Shown here one piece after another: positions 1-10,766 of a stretch of DNA of 64,000 nucleotides (positions within the stretch are counted from its first letter, which is position 1; each line of letters starts with the position of its first letter). The position numbers and the translations under genes are program-made. The stretch is taken from assembly GCA_024641085.1 (NCBI GenBank), contig JAHEDT010000001.1:1-64000 (forward strand). The letters are read 5' to 3'. Source of the stretch: Geobacteraceae bacterium (GTDB taxonomy: Bacteria > Desulfobacterota > Desulfuromonadia > Desulfuromonadales > BM103). Below the pieces are notes generated by a model that was not told the origin of the DNA, did not search any database, and saw only the letters and a program-made list of their open reading frames with translations.

Positions 1-146
<146 letters not shown>

Positions 147-160
147 TTATGCGTTCTTGA

Positions 161-1033
161 TTACTTGATAGATTCAGCGCCGGAGATGATCTCCATCAAT
201 TCCTTGGTGATGGCGGCCTGACGTGCACGGTTATACTGCAGGGTCAGTTTACCGATCATTTCCGAGGCATTCTTGCTGGCACTGTCCATAGCCGTCATGC
301 GGGCCCCGTGCTCCGATGCTGCCGATTCCAGCATAGAACGGAAGATCTGCACCTCGATGTGTTTTGGCAACAACTGTCCAAGCACTTCACCGGTGCTCGG
401 TTCGTAAATGTAATCTGTTACGTAAGCACCCTCGGGCATTTCCTTGGGCAAGACCGGCAGCAGCTGGGTCACCGTCTGCACCTGGGTCATGGCACTCTGA
501 AAAGCATTGTAAATCAGGAAGACTGCGTCGTAGTCATCGCTGCTGTAGAGATCGACAACTTCCTGACCAAGCAGTGCCCCGACCGGGTAGGTCACCTGAC
601 CGGTCCCGATCAAGTGCTCATGCACCTTGGTGATCTTCATACCGGCCCGACGCTTGAGATAGTCGTTCCCCTTGCGGCCGACAATCAACAGCTCATAGCT
701 CTCGAAGCCTTCCTTGTTCTGACGAATGAAACGCTCGGCGGCCTTGGCAATGTTGGTGTTAAAACCGCCGCAGAGACCGCGGTCTCCGGTGATCAAGACC
801 ACCAGAGCCTTGCCCTTGTCGCGCTTGGCCAACAACGGATGGCTGTCGGCATCCTCACGCAGCGCCAGACTGGACAACACATCGTGCATCTTGTCCGCAT
901 ACGGACGGGCAGCAACGACAGCCTCCTGCGCACGCCGCAGCTTGGCCGCCGAAACCATCTTCATGGCTTTGGTGATCTGCTGGGTGTTCTTGACCGTGCC
1001 GATTCGTTTTTTGATGTCCTTTAGACTTGGCAT
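161..1033 (-). CDS. atpG: ATP synthase subunit gamma
   Basis: Central rotor stalk of F1, which couples proton flow through Fo to rotation inside the alpha3beta3 head. The 290-residue product has the usual family length. It shows the conserved N-terminal helix ([20 protein letters not shown]), the internal [10 protein letters not shown] motif and the conserved C-terminal helix ([19 protein letters not shown]). It lies between atpA and atpD in one operon, 25 bases after the atpA stop. No anomalies seen. Confidence 0.97.
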   Translation of the reverse strand: MPSLKDIKKRIGTVKNTQQITKAMKMVSAAKLRRAQEAVVAARPYADKMHDVLSSLALREDADSHPLLAKRDKGKALVVLITGDRGLCGGFNTNIAKAAERFIRQNKEGFESYELLIVGRKGNDYLKRRAGMKITKVHEHLIGTGQVTYPVGALLGQEVVDLYSSDDYDAVFLIYNAFQSAMTQVQTVTQLLPVLPKEMPEGAYVTDYIYEPSTGEVLGQLLPKHIEVQIFRSMLESAASEHGARMTAMDSASKNASEMIGKLTLQYNRARQAAITKELMEIISGAESIK

Positions 1034-1058
1034 CTGTTCCTACCCGATCATTGCGCCG

Positions 1059-3119
<2,061 letters not shown>

Positions 3120-3123
<4 letters not shown>

Positions 3124-3719
3124 TGGATTTCTCCCACTTTTTGCATATAGTCATTGACCAGGCGCTTCTGGTCATCGGCAGAGACCTGCTTTTTAAGCAG
3201 CTCTTCCGCAAGCTCAACGGCCAGTCGGGCCGCTTCCGCGCGCAGTTCCGCACGCGCCTTGGTCACCACCCCAGTGGCTTTGTTGTCGGCTTCCCGCTCA
3301 ATTTTGACTGCCATCTCCTTGGCGGCGGCCAGGATCTTGTCTCGCTCCAGTTCACCCTCGCGACGAATCGCCTCGGTGATACCGTCAATCTCCTCCGTTG
3401 CCTTGGCAAGTTTATCGCTGTACTCGCGATACTTGGCTTCGGCCGCTTCTTGGGCGGCCTGGGCGTCAGCCAGGGTCTTCTCGATCTCTGTGCGGCGATC
3501 TCTCAGCCCCTTGCGAACCGGCTTGGTCACAAAGTACACGAGCAAACCGACCATCAGGGCGAAATTAAAACAACGGTAAAGAAAATCCTTGAGTAACGCT
3601 CCGCTATCGGCATGGCCACCACCTTCGGAGGCCATGGCAACGACCGGGACCAATACAAGCAGGGCCAAAACGGTCATCTTGAGCAGTGCGGACTTAAGGT
3701 TTGCGTGGCCTTTCGTCAT
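3120..3719 (-). CDS. atpF: ATP synthase subunit b
   Basis: Stator subunit of Fo: a membrane anchor plus a long charged helix. The 199-residue protein has two hydrophobic stretches. The first (residues about 10-30, ending VVAMASEGGG) looks like a cleavable signal peptide. The second (FNFALMVGLLVYFVTKPV) is the family's membrane helix and is followed by a coiled coil rich in Ala, Glu and Arg. The signal-like extension makes it longer than Escherichia coli b. It overlaps both neighbours (atpH by 4 bases, atpF' by 1). Confidence 0.93.
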
Positions 3720-4144
3720 CAGACCGCCCTCCCCAGTACCTTGCCGGCAATCTCTTTCGCCAGCGTCTCGGTTTCCTTGCGCAGCGCCTGGCGGGCAGCC
3801 TCGGCCTCAGTCTGAATCTGCTCCTTGATGCTCTGCAGTTTCACGCCAGCCGTCTCTTTGGCAGCACCGAGAATGCGGGTCTCTTCTTCCTGAGCCGTCT
3901 TGCGCAGGGCCGCACGTGCCAGGGCGCCCTGCTGACGGGCTTCCTGAAGCTGGGTTTCATAGCGGGAAATTTGTGCCTGCACCTGCTCGTCGATATCCTG
4001 CACTTTCGCTCGGGAGCCTTCAATGGTCGCCTTGCGCGCCTGCAAAGCGGCCCGCAACGGCTTGAAGAGCAGCGCATTGAGCACCGCCATCAAAATCATG
4101 AAGTTGACAAACTGCAGGAACAGTGTCCAATCAATCTTGATCAC
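3719..4144 (-). CDS. atpF': ATP synthase subunit b' (second b-type stator subunit)
   Basis: Second stator chain, pairing with b to make a heterodimeric peripheral stalk. I chose the GTG at 4144 because GAGG sits 7 bases upstream and the protein then begins with the family-like IKIDWTLFLQFVNFMIL membrane helix. An ATG at 4180 would add 12 unconserved residues. The product is 141 residues: one membrane helix, then a coiled coil. It is the first atp gene here and is expected to head the operon. The a and c subunit genes (atpB, atpE) do not precede it. Confidence 0.9.
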   Translation of the reverse strand: MIKIDWTLFLQFVNFMILMAVLNALLFKPLRAALQARKATIEGSRAKVQDIDEQVQAQISRYETQLQEARQQGALARAALRKTAQEEETRILGAAKETAGVKLQSIKEQIQTEAEAARQALRKETETLAKEIAGKVLGRAV

Positions 4145-4247
4145 CGTCTTACCTCGTTTAGGTTCGCGCCGCGAGGGCACATCGGTATACTGTATACAGC
4201 CTTGGGGGTGCCGATTGTCCGCTTTAACCTGGGGTCAAAGCGGAAGA

Positions 4248-4276
4248 TTACTATCATAGCACCCTGGTTATGTCAA
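4248..4276 (-). promoter_or_regulatory. Putative promoter of the atp operon
   Basis: On the minus strand a perfect -35 hexamer TTGACA (4271-4276) lies in the 198-base gap before atpF'. A -10 is less clear: TAGTAA at 17 bases or GATAGT at 15. A 7-bp hairpin (CCGCTTT/AAAGCGG) lies in the resulting leader. The position fits initiation of the whole atp operon. Confidence 0.45.
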
Positions 4277-4342
4277 GGCTCTTTTCGTAAAAAAACGCCA
4301 ACCAAAGAGACCCCGCGGCTGATGTACAGACCCGCGTAATGG

Positions 4343-4762
4343 TTACTTTTTAGCGGCAATCGCGACCGGCTTGGCGCCAGCTGCGCTGTCGCCGAGGGTC
4401 ATGGTGACCGTACCGTTCAGGGTGACACCATCCTCGACCGAAAGTGCCGGCGTTTCGATGGTCCCATCAACCTGGGCCGGCGCACGCAGTTCGACGCGGG
4501 TCTTGGCCTTGACGTTGCCCTTGAAGCGGCCACTCATGATCAGCGTGCCCACCTGCACGTCGGCCTGAATTTCAGCACTCTCGCCAACAATCAAGGTGTC
4601 GTGGGAGGTTATTTCACCACGAAAAGCGCCGTCCAGGCGAACGATCTCGTTAAATACCAGCTTGCCTTCAAATTGGCTGCCGGGGCCTAGAAATGCCTTG
4701 ATTTCACTCTTCTCGATCGGAGTCTCTTTGCGCATGGCGTCTCTTTCCTTCTTATTGAACAT
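4343..4762 (-). CDS. Bactofilin family cytoskeletal protein
   Basis: Bactofilins (DUF583) polymerise without nucleotides into filaments that scaffold cell-shape, chromosome-segregation or motility proteins. The 139-residue product is a right-handed beta-helix: repeated short strands of the type GSQFEGKLVF, RLDGAFRGEI, MSGRFKGNVKA and VDGTIETPALS. Disordered termini flank it, the usual bactofilin layout. It lies directly downstream of parB on the same strand. In Myxococcus, bactofilins act with ParABC, so a link to segregation is plausible, but this is inference. An internal ATG (4735) is an alternative start. Confidence 0.9.
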   Translation of the reverse strand: MFNKKERDAMRKETPIEKSEIKAFLGPGSQFEGKLVFNEIVRLDGAFRGEITSHDTLIVGESAEIQADVQVGTLIMSGRFKGNVKAKTRVELRAPAQVDGTIETPALSVEDGVTLNGTVTMTLGDSAAGAKPVAIAAKK

Positions 4763-4967
4763 TGGTTACGTCCTGGCTAGCGTTATCGGTTGGCAGGGAG
4801 CTTCGAGCAAAGAATTTGTTGGACGATGCACCGCAGCGCACGCAGGCATGTTTACAAACAGATTTCAGCTCGTTTACGGATTTACTACTATCACGATGGG
4901 TTCAAAAGGAGCTTGCCGGGCCATATGGCCGAAGTGACAGCCGGCTCCTGGGTGGCCTGACCCTTGG

Positions 4968-5825
4968 CTAACGTCGCTCGAAGAGCTCGAGCAGCCGCTC
5001 AAGTTCTTCCGGTGAGTAATAACTGATCTCTATCTTGCCACCCTTCCCGCCGCGGGCCTGAGGTTGAATGTTGACCTTGGTGCCGAGGCTGCGCTGCAGG
5101 CGCGCGGCCAGGTCGGCAAGTTCCGGATCGACGCGGGTTTTGCGCGGGGCGGTCTTGCCGGCGCTTCCTTTGAGCTTCTTGACCAAGGCTTCGGTCTGGC
5201 GCACGGAATACTGCTTTTTGACCACTTGGTCACGCACATCCTTGATCCGCGCGGCACTCTCTAGGGTCAGCATCGCCCGGGCATGCCCCATGGAGAGCAG
5301 ACCACTGACCACATCCTGCTGAATGGCCATCGGCAGACGCAGGAGGCGTAAAGCATTGGCCACCGTCGGCCGTTCCCGGCCAACCCGCCGAGCCACTTCC
5401 TCCTGGGACAGGTCGAAAGAGCTCATCAGGTTACGGTATGCTTCGGCTTCTTCGATCGGATTGAGGTCTTCACGCTGGATGTTCTCAATCAGAGCCATCT
5501 CCAGCGCCCAATCTTCAGACACGTCCTGGATAACAACCGGAACTTCCTTGAGACCAGCTTTCTGGGCCGCCCTCCAGCGTCGTTCGCCGGCGATAATCTG
5601 ATAATAATCCCCCGTGTGGCGAACAACCAGCGGCTGAATCACACCTTTTTCGCGGATCGACGCGACCAGCTCAGCCATCTTGGCATCATTGAAGGTCTTG
5701 CGCGGCTGCTGATGATGGGGCTTGAGGTCTTCGACCGGACAGACGAAATACTTGTGCCGGCCATCCTGAGATGCTGATGTCAGAAGGGCGCCGATTCCCT
5801 TGCCTAAAGCGGGACGCTTGACCAT
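4968..5825 (-). CDS. parB: Chromosome partitioning protein ParB
   Basis: CTP-dependent clamp that loads at parS and spreads to form the partition complex. The 285-residue protein contains the N-terminal CTP-binding/ParB box (GERRWRAAQKAG; ENIQREDLNPIEEA). A helix-turn-helix segment (LSQEEVARRVGRERPTVANALRLL) follows, then a C-terminal dimerisation domain. It lies 8 bases after parA, and two parS sites are about 3.5 kb away at 9277-9329. All core motifs are intact. Confidence 0.97.
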   Translation of the reverse strand: MVKRPALGKGIGALLTSASQDGRHKYFVCPVEDLKPHHQQPRKTFNDAKMAELVASIREKGVIQPLVVRHTGDYYQIIAGERRWRAAQKAGLKEVPVVIQDVSEDWALEMALIENIQREDLNPIEEAEAYRNLMSSFDLSQEEVARRVGRERPTVANALRLLRLPMAIQQDVVSGLLSMGHARAMLTLESAARIKDVRDQVVKKQYSVRQTEALVKKLKGSAGKTAPRKTRVDPELADLAARLQRSLGTKVNIQPQARGGKGGKIEISYYSPEELERLLELFERR

Positions 5826-5833
5826 GCTAGTGA

Positions 5834-6595
5834 CTACTCCATGCGAATGATTTCGCGCGCCAGGTCCAGGTAAGCCGTAGCTCCACGCGACGAAATATCA
5901 TAGAGCAGGGCCGGCAGGCCATGGCTGGGCGCTTCAGAAAGGCGCACGTTGCGCGGAATCATGGTATCAAAAACCTGGGTGGTAAAATGTCTGCGAATCT
6001 CCTCGCTGACCTGATGCGAAAGATTGTTGCGGGCATCAAACATGGTCAACAGGATGCCGCGGATAACCAAACCGGGATTCAGTTCACGCTGAATGAGACG
6101 CACCGTGTTGATCAGCTGGCTCAGCCCCTCCATGGCATAGTATTCACACTGCAGGGGGATCAGCACACTGTGAGCGGCCGTCAGGGCGTTGATTGTCAGC
6201 AAGCCGAGAGAAGGCGGGCAGTCGATCAGAATGTAGTCGTACTCTGCAGACACCTCGGCCAGGGCGGTCTTTAACTTGTTCTCCCGAGCCAGGGCGGAGA
6301 TCAGCTCGACCTCGGCACCGATCAGGTCGGGATTGGCGGGAAGCAGGTGGAGAGGCTCGAGGCCGGTGGTCTGTAGCAGTTCGCTGGCCGGCACCGCACC
6401 GAGCAGGGCATGATAAACCGTCTGCACCATGCTGTTCGGGTCGACGCCAACACCACTGGTGGCATTGGCCTGGGGATCCAGATCGACCAGCAGGGTGCGT
6501 TTCTCGGCGGCAGCCAGAGACGCGGCAAGGTTGACTGCGGTCGTGGTCTTGCCGACGCCGCCCTTTTGATTGGCGATGGCGATGATCTGGGCCAT
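5834..6595 (-). CDS. parA: Chromosome partitioning ATPase ParA
   Basis: Deviant Walker-A ATPase that moves ParB-parS complexes over the nucleoid. I start it at 6595 (MAQIIAIANQKGGVGKTTT) because AAGGAG lies 9 bases upstream and soj/ParA proteins begin there. The frame is open further upstream to 6712, but that extension is unconserved. The product is 253 residues. The Walker motif KGGVGKTT is at residues 11-18, and LIDCPPSLGLLT and the DLDPQANAT region are present. It is the first gene of the parA-parB pair. Confidence 0.97.
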   Translation of the reverse strand: MAQIIAIANQKGGVGKTTTAVNLAASLAAAEKRTLLVDLDPQANATSGVGVDPNSMVQTVYHALLGAVPASELLQTTGLEPLHLLPANPDLIGAEVELISALARENKLKTALAEVSAEYDYILIDCPPSLGLLTINALTAAHSVLIPLQCEYYAMEGLSQLINTVRLIQRELNPGLVIRGILLTMFDARNNLSHQVSEEIRRHFTTQVFDTMIPRNVRLSEAPSHGLPALLYDISSRGATAYLDLAREIIRME

Positions 6596-6742
6596 GCCGC
6601 TTCTCCTTACAAGGTGAGTTTTTCGGTCGCTCAGACTAACATAAGCACTTGGATCTGCAAAGGAAATTTGCCAGACCGCGATAAACCACCAGATATTGAT
6701 ATCGACCGGCAAACAAACACTACATATGGGGGAATTATCCCT

Positions 6743-7378
6743 TTAACGACACAATTCAACCAGGCAGCGTTCAGCCCCCGAAAGGGGTAGTTTCAGGCTG
6801 TGCAGCGAGGCTGACCAGCCTTCTTCCTGCAACCGTTCACGCAGCGCGGTAAACTCCTGGCGCCCCTCGGGTCCCTTCATGGCGACCAGGCGTCCACCAC
6901 TGGCCAGGAACGGCTCGGCTAGTGGCAACAAGTCCGCCAGTCCGCAGAGCGCACGGGCGGTCACCAGGTCGAAGCCTGCCCGGTAACCGGGCTGCTCCTG
7001 CAACTGTTCTATGCGCCCATGCAATGCCGTGAAGCCCTGCAACTCCAGGATCCGCACGATGTGACGCTGAAAATCGATCTTTTTGCCGACCGCGTCAACC
7101 GAGACGACGGCCAGTTCGGGACAGGCGATCTTCAGTGGCAGGGCAGGGAACCCGGCGCCAGAGCCGATATCCAGCAGACGCCTGGCCTGGCGGGCAAAGG
7201 GCAACAGGGTCAGAGAGTCGACCAGGTGCTTCTCCAGGACCTCGTCGTGGTCGGTAATCGCAGTCAGGTTGCGGCTTCGATTCCAGCGCAACAGTTCGTT
7301 GACCAAGCGTTCGAGCAGCGGAATCGCTTCCGGGTTGACCTTCAGGCCCAGTCCGCTCAACAGCTCAAGTAAAACCAT
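6743..7378 (-). CDS. rsmG: 16S rRNA (guanine-527-N7) methyltransferase
   Basis: Methylates G527 of 16S rRNA using S-adenosylmethionine. Loss in other bacteria gives low-level streptomycin resistance. The 211-residue protein carries the SAM motif LLDIGSGAGFPALPLKI near residue 67 and the downstream LVTARALCGLADLL motif typical of GidB/RsmG. It follows mnmG by 9 bases, keeping the classic mnmE-mnmG-rsmG-parA-parB order. Confidence 0.96.
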   Translation of the reverse strand: MVLLELLSGLGLKVNPEAIPLLERLVNELLRWNRSRNLTAITDHDEVLEKHLVDSLTLLPFARQARRLLDIGSGAGFPALPLKIACPELAVVSVDAVGKKIDFQRHIVRILELQGFTALHGRIEQLQEQPGYRAGFDLVTARALCGLADLLPLAEPFLASGGRLVAMKGPEGRQEFTALRERLQEEGWSASLHSLKLPLSGAERCLVELCR

Positions 7379-7387
7379 GAGCTCCCC

Positions 7388-9235
7388 TCAACGCCTCAGG
7401 ATAACGGCAAGGATGGCGATCGCCGCGGGCGTGACCCCGGGAATACGGCCGGCCTGGCCGAGGGTGCGCGGCGCAACCAGGCTGAGTTTTTCGCGCACCT
7501 CAGCAGACAGGCCCTGGACGGCCGCAAAATCGAACCCCGCCGGGATCACAAGCTCTTCAAGCCGTCGGAACCGTTCAACCTGCTCTTGTTGGCGTCGGAT
7601 ATAACCAGCATATTTGACTCCGGTCTCCAGTTCATTGAGGACTTCCTCCGACAGGCCGGCCAACTCCGGGTCAACAAAAACGAGGTCGCCGATAGTGATT
7701 TCCGGGCGGCGCAGCAACTCCTCTAGGGACGCGCCGTTTTTCAGGTCCTGCAGTCCCAGGCGCCCCAGGACGTCGTGGTTGCCCGGTGTAATACGCACCT
7801 CGCGCAAACGCCGGTTGCCAAGCTCTAGATCGTCGAGCTTGCGGGAAAACGTCTCCCAGCGGGCATCGCTCAGCAAACCAGCCTTGCGCCCAATGGGACT
7901 GAGGCGCTGATCAGCATTGTCTTCACGCAGCAGGAGACGGTATTCGGCGCGCGAAGTAAACATCCGGTACGGCTCTCTGGCGCCGAGATTTACCAGGTCA
8001 TCCACCAATACGCCGAGATACCCCTGATCCCGGCCGATGAGCAGGGGCTCGCGGCCCATGACCTGCAGTGCCGCATTCATCCCAGCCAGCAGCCCCTGGC
8101 CGGCGGCCTCCTCGTAACCAGACGTGCCATTGATCTGGCCGGCATGATAAAGCCCGGCCACAGGCTTGCTTTCGAGGGTCGGGAGCAGCTGAATCGGATC
8201 GACATAGTCATATTCAATCGCATAACCAGGACGCATGATCTCGACCCGCTCAAGGCCCTTCATGGTCCTCAGGTACGCCAACTGGACATCGACCGGCAAC
8301 GATGTCGAGACGCCATTCGGATAGATTTCGCGGCTGGCAAGGCCTTCCGGCTCGAGAAAAATCTGATGTTGATCCTTGTCCGGAAACCGCACCACCTTAT
8401 CTTCGATAGAAGGGCAATAGCGCGGGCCGACACCCTCTATCACCCCGGAATACAAGGGGGAGCGGTCCAGACCACTGCGAATCACCTCGTGGGTGCGTTG
8501 ATTGGTATAAGTGATATAACAGGAGACTTGCGGACGATCGATACACAGGGTGTCGGCAGAGAAGGGCCTGGGCGTGGGGTCCCCTGGCTGCTCTTCGAGA
8601 GCAGAAAAATCTATCGTCGCCGCCGACAGGCGGGGCGGGGTCCCGGTTTTCAGGCGGCCGACGGCGAAACCCAGTTCACGCAGGTGGTCGGAAAGCCCTT
8701 CAGAGGGCGGCTCCCCGGCACGACCCCCCGGATAGTGAACCAACCCCACATGAATCAAGCCGCGCATAAAGGTCCCGGTTGTCAATATGACCGCCGGTGC
8801 CAAAAAACGCAGGCCATCTCGGGTCACCACGCCGCCGACCCGGCCCGCCTCGACCACCAAACTGACAACCTGCCCCTGCTTGAGGTCAAGCCCCGCCTGG
8901 GACTCTATCACCTGCTTCATGCGGGCACGGTAAAGGTCACGATCCGCCTGGGCTCGCGAGGCTCTTACCGCAGGGCCCTTTTTGGTGTTGAGGACGCGAA
9001 ACTGGATCCCGGTGGCGTCGATATTGCGCGCCATTTCTCCACCCAAAGCGTCGATCTCGCGCACCAGGTGCCCCTTGGCCAAACCACCGATCGCCGGATT
9101 GCACGACATCTGCGCGACGGCATCCAGGTTAAGGGTCAACAGCAGGGCACGGCACCCCATACGTGCGGCCGCAAGGGCCGCTTCGCAGCCGGCATGGCCG
9201 GCACCAACCACAATAACATCGTAGCTTTGCGGCAT
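7388..9235 (-). CDS. mnmG: tRNA uridine-34 5-carboxymethylaminomethyl modification enzyme MnmG
   Basis: FAD-dependent partner of MnmE in making cmnm5U34 at the wobble position of several tRNAs. The 615-residue product starts [20 protein letters not shown], with the FAD-binding GxGxxG at residues 12-17. It also has the [21 protein letters not shown] signature and the C-terminal helical domain (KYAGYIRRQ) used to bind MnmE. I place the start at 9235, 9 bases after GGGAG. ATGs at 9241 and 9274 are alternatives. The upstream gap to mnmE carries two parS sites. Confidence 0.97.
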   Translation of the reverse strand: MPQSYDVIVVGAGHAGCEAALAAARMGCRALLLTLNLDAVAQMSCNPAIGGLAKGHLVREIDALGGEMARNIDATGIQFRVLNTKKGPAVRASRAQADRDLYRARMKQVIESQAGLDLKQGQVVSLVVEAGRVGGVVTRDGLRFLAPAVILTTGTFMRGLIHVGLVHYPGGRAGEPPSEGLSDHLRELGFAVGRLKTGTPPRLSAATIDFSALEEQPGDPTPRPFSADTLCIDRPQVSCYITYTNQRTHEVIRSGLDRSPLYSGVIEGVGPRYCPSIEDKVVRFPDKDQHQIFLEPEGLASREIYPNGVSTSLPVDVQLAYLRTMKGLERVEIMRPGYAIEYDYVDPIQLLPTLESKPVAGLYHAGQINGTSGYEEAAGQGLLAGMNAALQVMGREPLLIGRDQGYLGVLVDDLVNLGAREPYRMFTSRAEYRLLLREDNADQRLSPIGRKAGLLSDARWETFSRKLDDLELGNRRLREVRITPGNHDVLGRLGLQDLKNGASLEELLRRPEITIGDLVFVDPELAGLSEEVLNELETGVKYAGYIRRQQEQVERFRRLEELVIPAGFDFAAVQGLSAEVREKLSLVAPRTLGQAGRIPGVTPAAIAILAVILRR

Positions 9236-9276
9236 AAACATGCACTCCCAGAGCAAAAAACCTCTACGACCCACCC

Positions 9277-9292
9277 TGTTCCACGTGGAACA
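9277..9292. promoter_or_regulatory. parS: parS centromere site 1
   Basis: TGTTCCACGTGGAACA is a perfect 16-bp palindrome. It is the form of the parS consensus known for Myxococcus-type ParB and is very close to the Bacillus consensus (TTTCACGTGAAA core). It lies in the 99-bp gap between mnmE and mnmG, about 3.5 kb from parAB. It is expected to be the ParB loading site. Confidence 0.92.
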
Positions 9293-9313
9293 TTCACCAT
9301 GCGCGAAACCGGT

Positions 9314-9329
9314 TGTTCCACGTGGAACG
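9314..9329. promoter_or_regulatory. parS: parS centromere site 2
   Basis: TGTTCCACGTGGAACG differs from site 1 only in its last base, and the 14-bp core GTTCCACGTGGAAC is intact. Its centre is 37 bp from the centre of site 1. Two copies this close in a short intergenic gap make chance very unlikely. Confidence 0.9.
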
Positions 9330-9334
9330 TTTGG

Positions 9335-10705
9335 CTACTTGCCGACACAGAACCGGGAAAAGATCTGCTCGAGGATCTCGTCCGGGGTGGTTTCTCCCGT
9401 GACCTGGCCAAGTGCGGCCAGGGCTTCGCGCAAGTCCATGGCGAGAAATTCGAGGTGCTCGGACGCGGCGCTCGTCCGCTGAAAGGCTTCCAGGGCCGTG
9501 ATGGCCCTCAACAGCGCGTCGCGATGGCGGCGTTCGGTGATGACCACGCCCTCCCCGCCGGACAAGGCAGCGTCCCTGCACAGGTGATCGACAATCGCCG
9601 AGCGAAGAGCGGTGAGCCCCGGGCCGTATTTGGCCGATATGGCGACTTGCCTGGTGAACGCAGCCAGCTTGCCAAGATCGCAGATCTGTGCCTGGTCGCT
9701 TTTATTGATAACCAGGAGCGTTTTCTCGCTTTGACACAACTGTAATGCCAGCGCATCCTCTTCTGTCAGGGGCGCGGAGCCATCGACGACCAGCAAAACC
9801 AGGTCTGCGGCTGCGGCCTTGTCTTTTGCTCGCTGCACACCCTCTCTCTCGATCGGGTCGTCGGTGTCGCGCACCCCGGCCGCATCAACCAGGCGCACCG
9901 GGAACCCGGCCAGGACCAGCTGTTCCTCCAGGGTATCACGGGTCGTCCCGGCAAACTCGGTTACGATCGCCCTTGATTCGCCGAGAATGGCGTTCATTAA
10001 CGAACTTTTGCCGACATTCGGTCGGCCGAGGATCAGGATACTGATCCCCTCGCGCAGGGCGCGGCCGACATCGAAACTGTTCGCCAGGACCGACATATCC
10101 CGTGCGAGTTCCCGGATCGGGGCAGCGAGCTCGCCAAGGTCGAGGGTGCCGACTTCGTCATCAGGAAAATCGATATGGGCTTCGACCAGGGCGAGGGCTT
10201 CTTTGATCTGATCGGAAAAGCGGTATATTTGGCGTGAAAGCTGGCCTTCCAGCTGATCAAGGGCTACACGGCTGGCGCGTTCAGAGCGTGCTCTGATGAC
10301 CTCGATAACCGCTTCCGCCTGAGCCAGGTCGAGACGGCCATTCAGAAAAGCCCGCAGTGTAAACTCCCCGGGGTCGGCAATGCGGGCACCGGCTTCGAGG
10401 AAGAGGTCGAGCACGCTGCGCAGGATCTGGACCCCGCCATGACAGTGCACCTCGACCACATCTTCTCCGGTATATGAGCGCGGCGCGCGCATGAGCACGG
10501 CCAACACTTCATCGACCCGTTGATGGTCTCGATTCAACAGGTGGCCGAGGTAGAGGTGGTGCGAAACCATGTCGGCGGGGTGAGTCTTGCCTCGGAACAC
10601 GACGGCCAGCAGGTCTGTGGCAGACGGCCCGGACACCCGAACAATACCGATCCCACCCTCGCCGGGCGGTGTGGCCGGTGCAACGATGGTATCAAGCAAC
10701 CGCAT
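9335..10705 (-). CDS. mnmE: tRNA uridine-5-carboxymethylaminomethyl synthesis GTPase MnmE
   Basis: K+-activated GTPase acting with MnmG at U34. The 456-residue protein has an N-terminal tetrahydrofolate-binding domain (VAPATPPGEGGIGIVRVSG). An inserted G domain follows, with GRPNVGKSS (G1), DAAGVRDT (G3) and NKSD (G4). The catalytic C-terminal CVGK is at the extreme end, matching the family's C[IVL]GK. An in-frame stop lies just 5' of the ATG, so 10705 is the furthest possible ATG start. No jag gene separates it from yidC. Confidence 0.97.
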   Translation of the reverse strand: MRLLDTIVAPATPPGEGGIGIVRVSGPSATDLLAVVFRGKTHPADMVSHHLYLGHLLNRDHQRVDEVLAVLMRAPRSYTGEDVVEVHCHGGVQILRSVLDLFLEAGARIADPGEFTLRAFLNGRLDLAQAEAVIEVIRARSERASRVALDQLEGQLSRQIYRFSDQIKEALALVEAHIDFPDDEVGTLDLGELAAPIRELARDMSVLANSFDVGRALREGISILILGRPNVGKSSLMNAILGESRAIVTEFAGTTRDTLEEQLVLAGFPVRLVDAAGVRDTDDPIEREGVQRAKDKAAAADLVLLVVDGSAPLTEEDALALQLCQSEKTLLVINKSDQAQICDLGKLAAFTRQVAISAKYGPGLTALRSAIVDHLCRDAALSGGEGVVITERRHRDALLRAITALEAFQRTSAASEHLEFLAMDLREALAALGQVTGETTPDEILEQIFSRFCVGK

Positions 10706-10757
10706 TATCTAACTCTGTGGCTGGAGCAACATCGACACGCAGGTTCTGCTGGGTCAT
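10692..10757 (-). CDS. Possible 21-codon leader ORF between yidC and mnmE
   Basis: A tiny frame (MTQQNLRVDVAPATELDNAVA) has GAGG close upstream and ends 14 bases inside mnmE, so it could couple mnmE translation. It occupies the place where related genomes carry jag/khpB, but I see no KH or R3H sequence in it. It may be meaningless. I list it because mnmE itself has only a weak ribosome site. Confidence 0.25.
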   Translation of the reverse strand: MTQQNLRVDVAPATELDNAVA

Positions 10758-10766
10758 GATCCTCGA

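Noticed and set aside
8144-9745. A 533-codon plus-strand frame over mnmG and mnmE
   Set aside because: It crosses two genuine genes and the parS gap on the opposite strand; composition is typical of a shadow frame.
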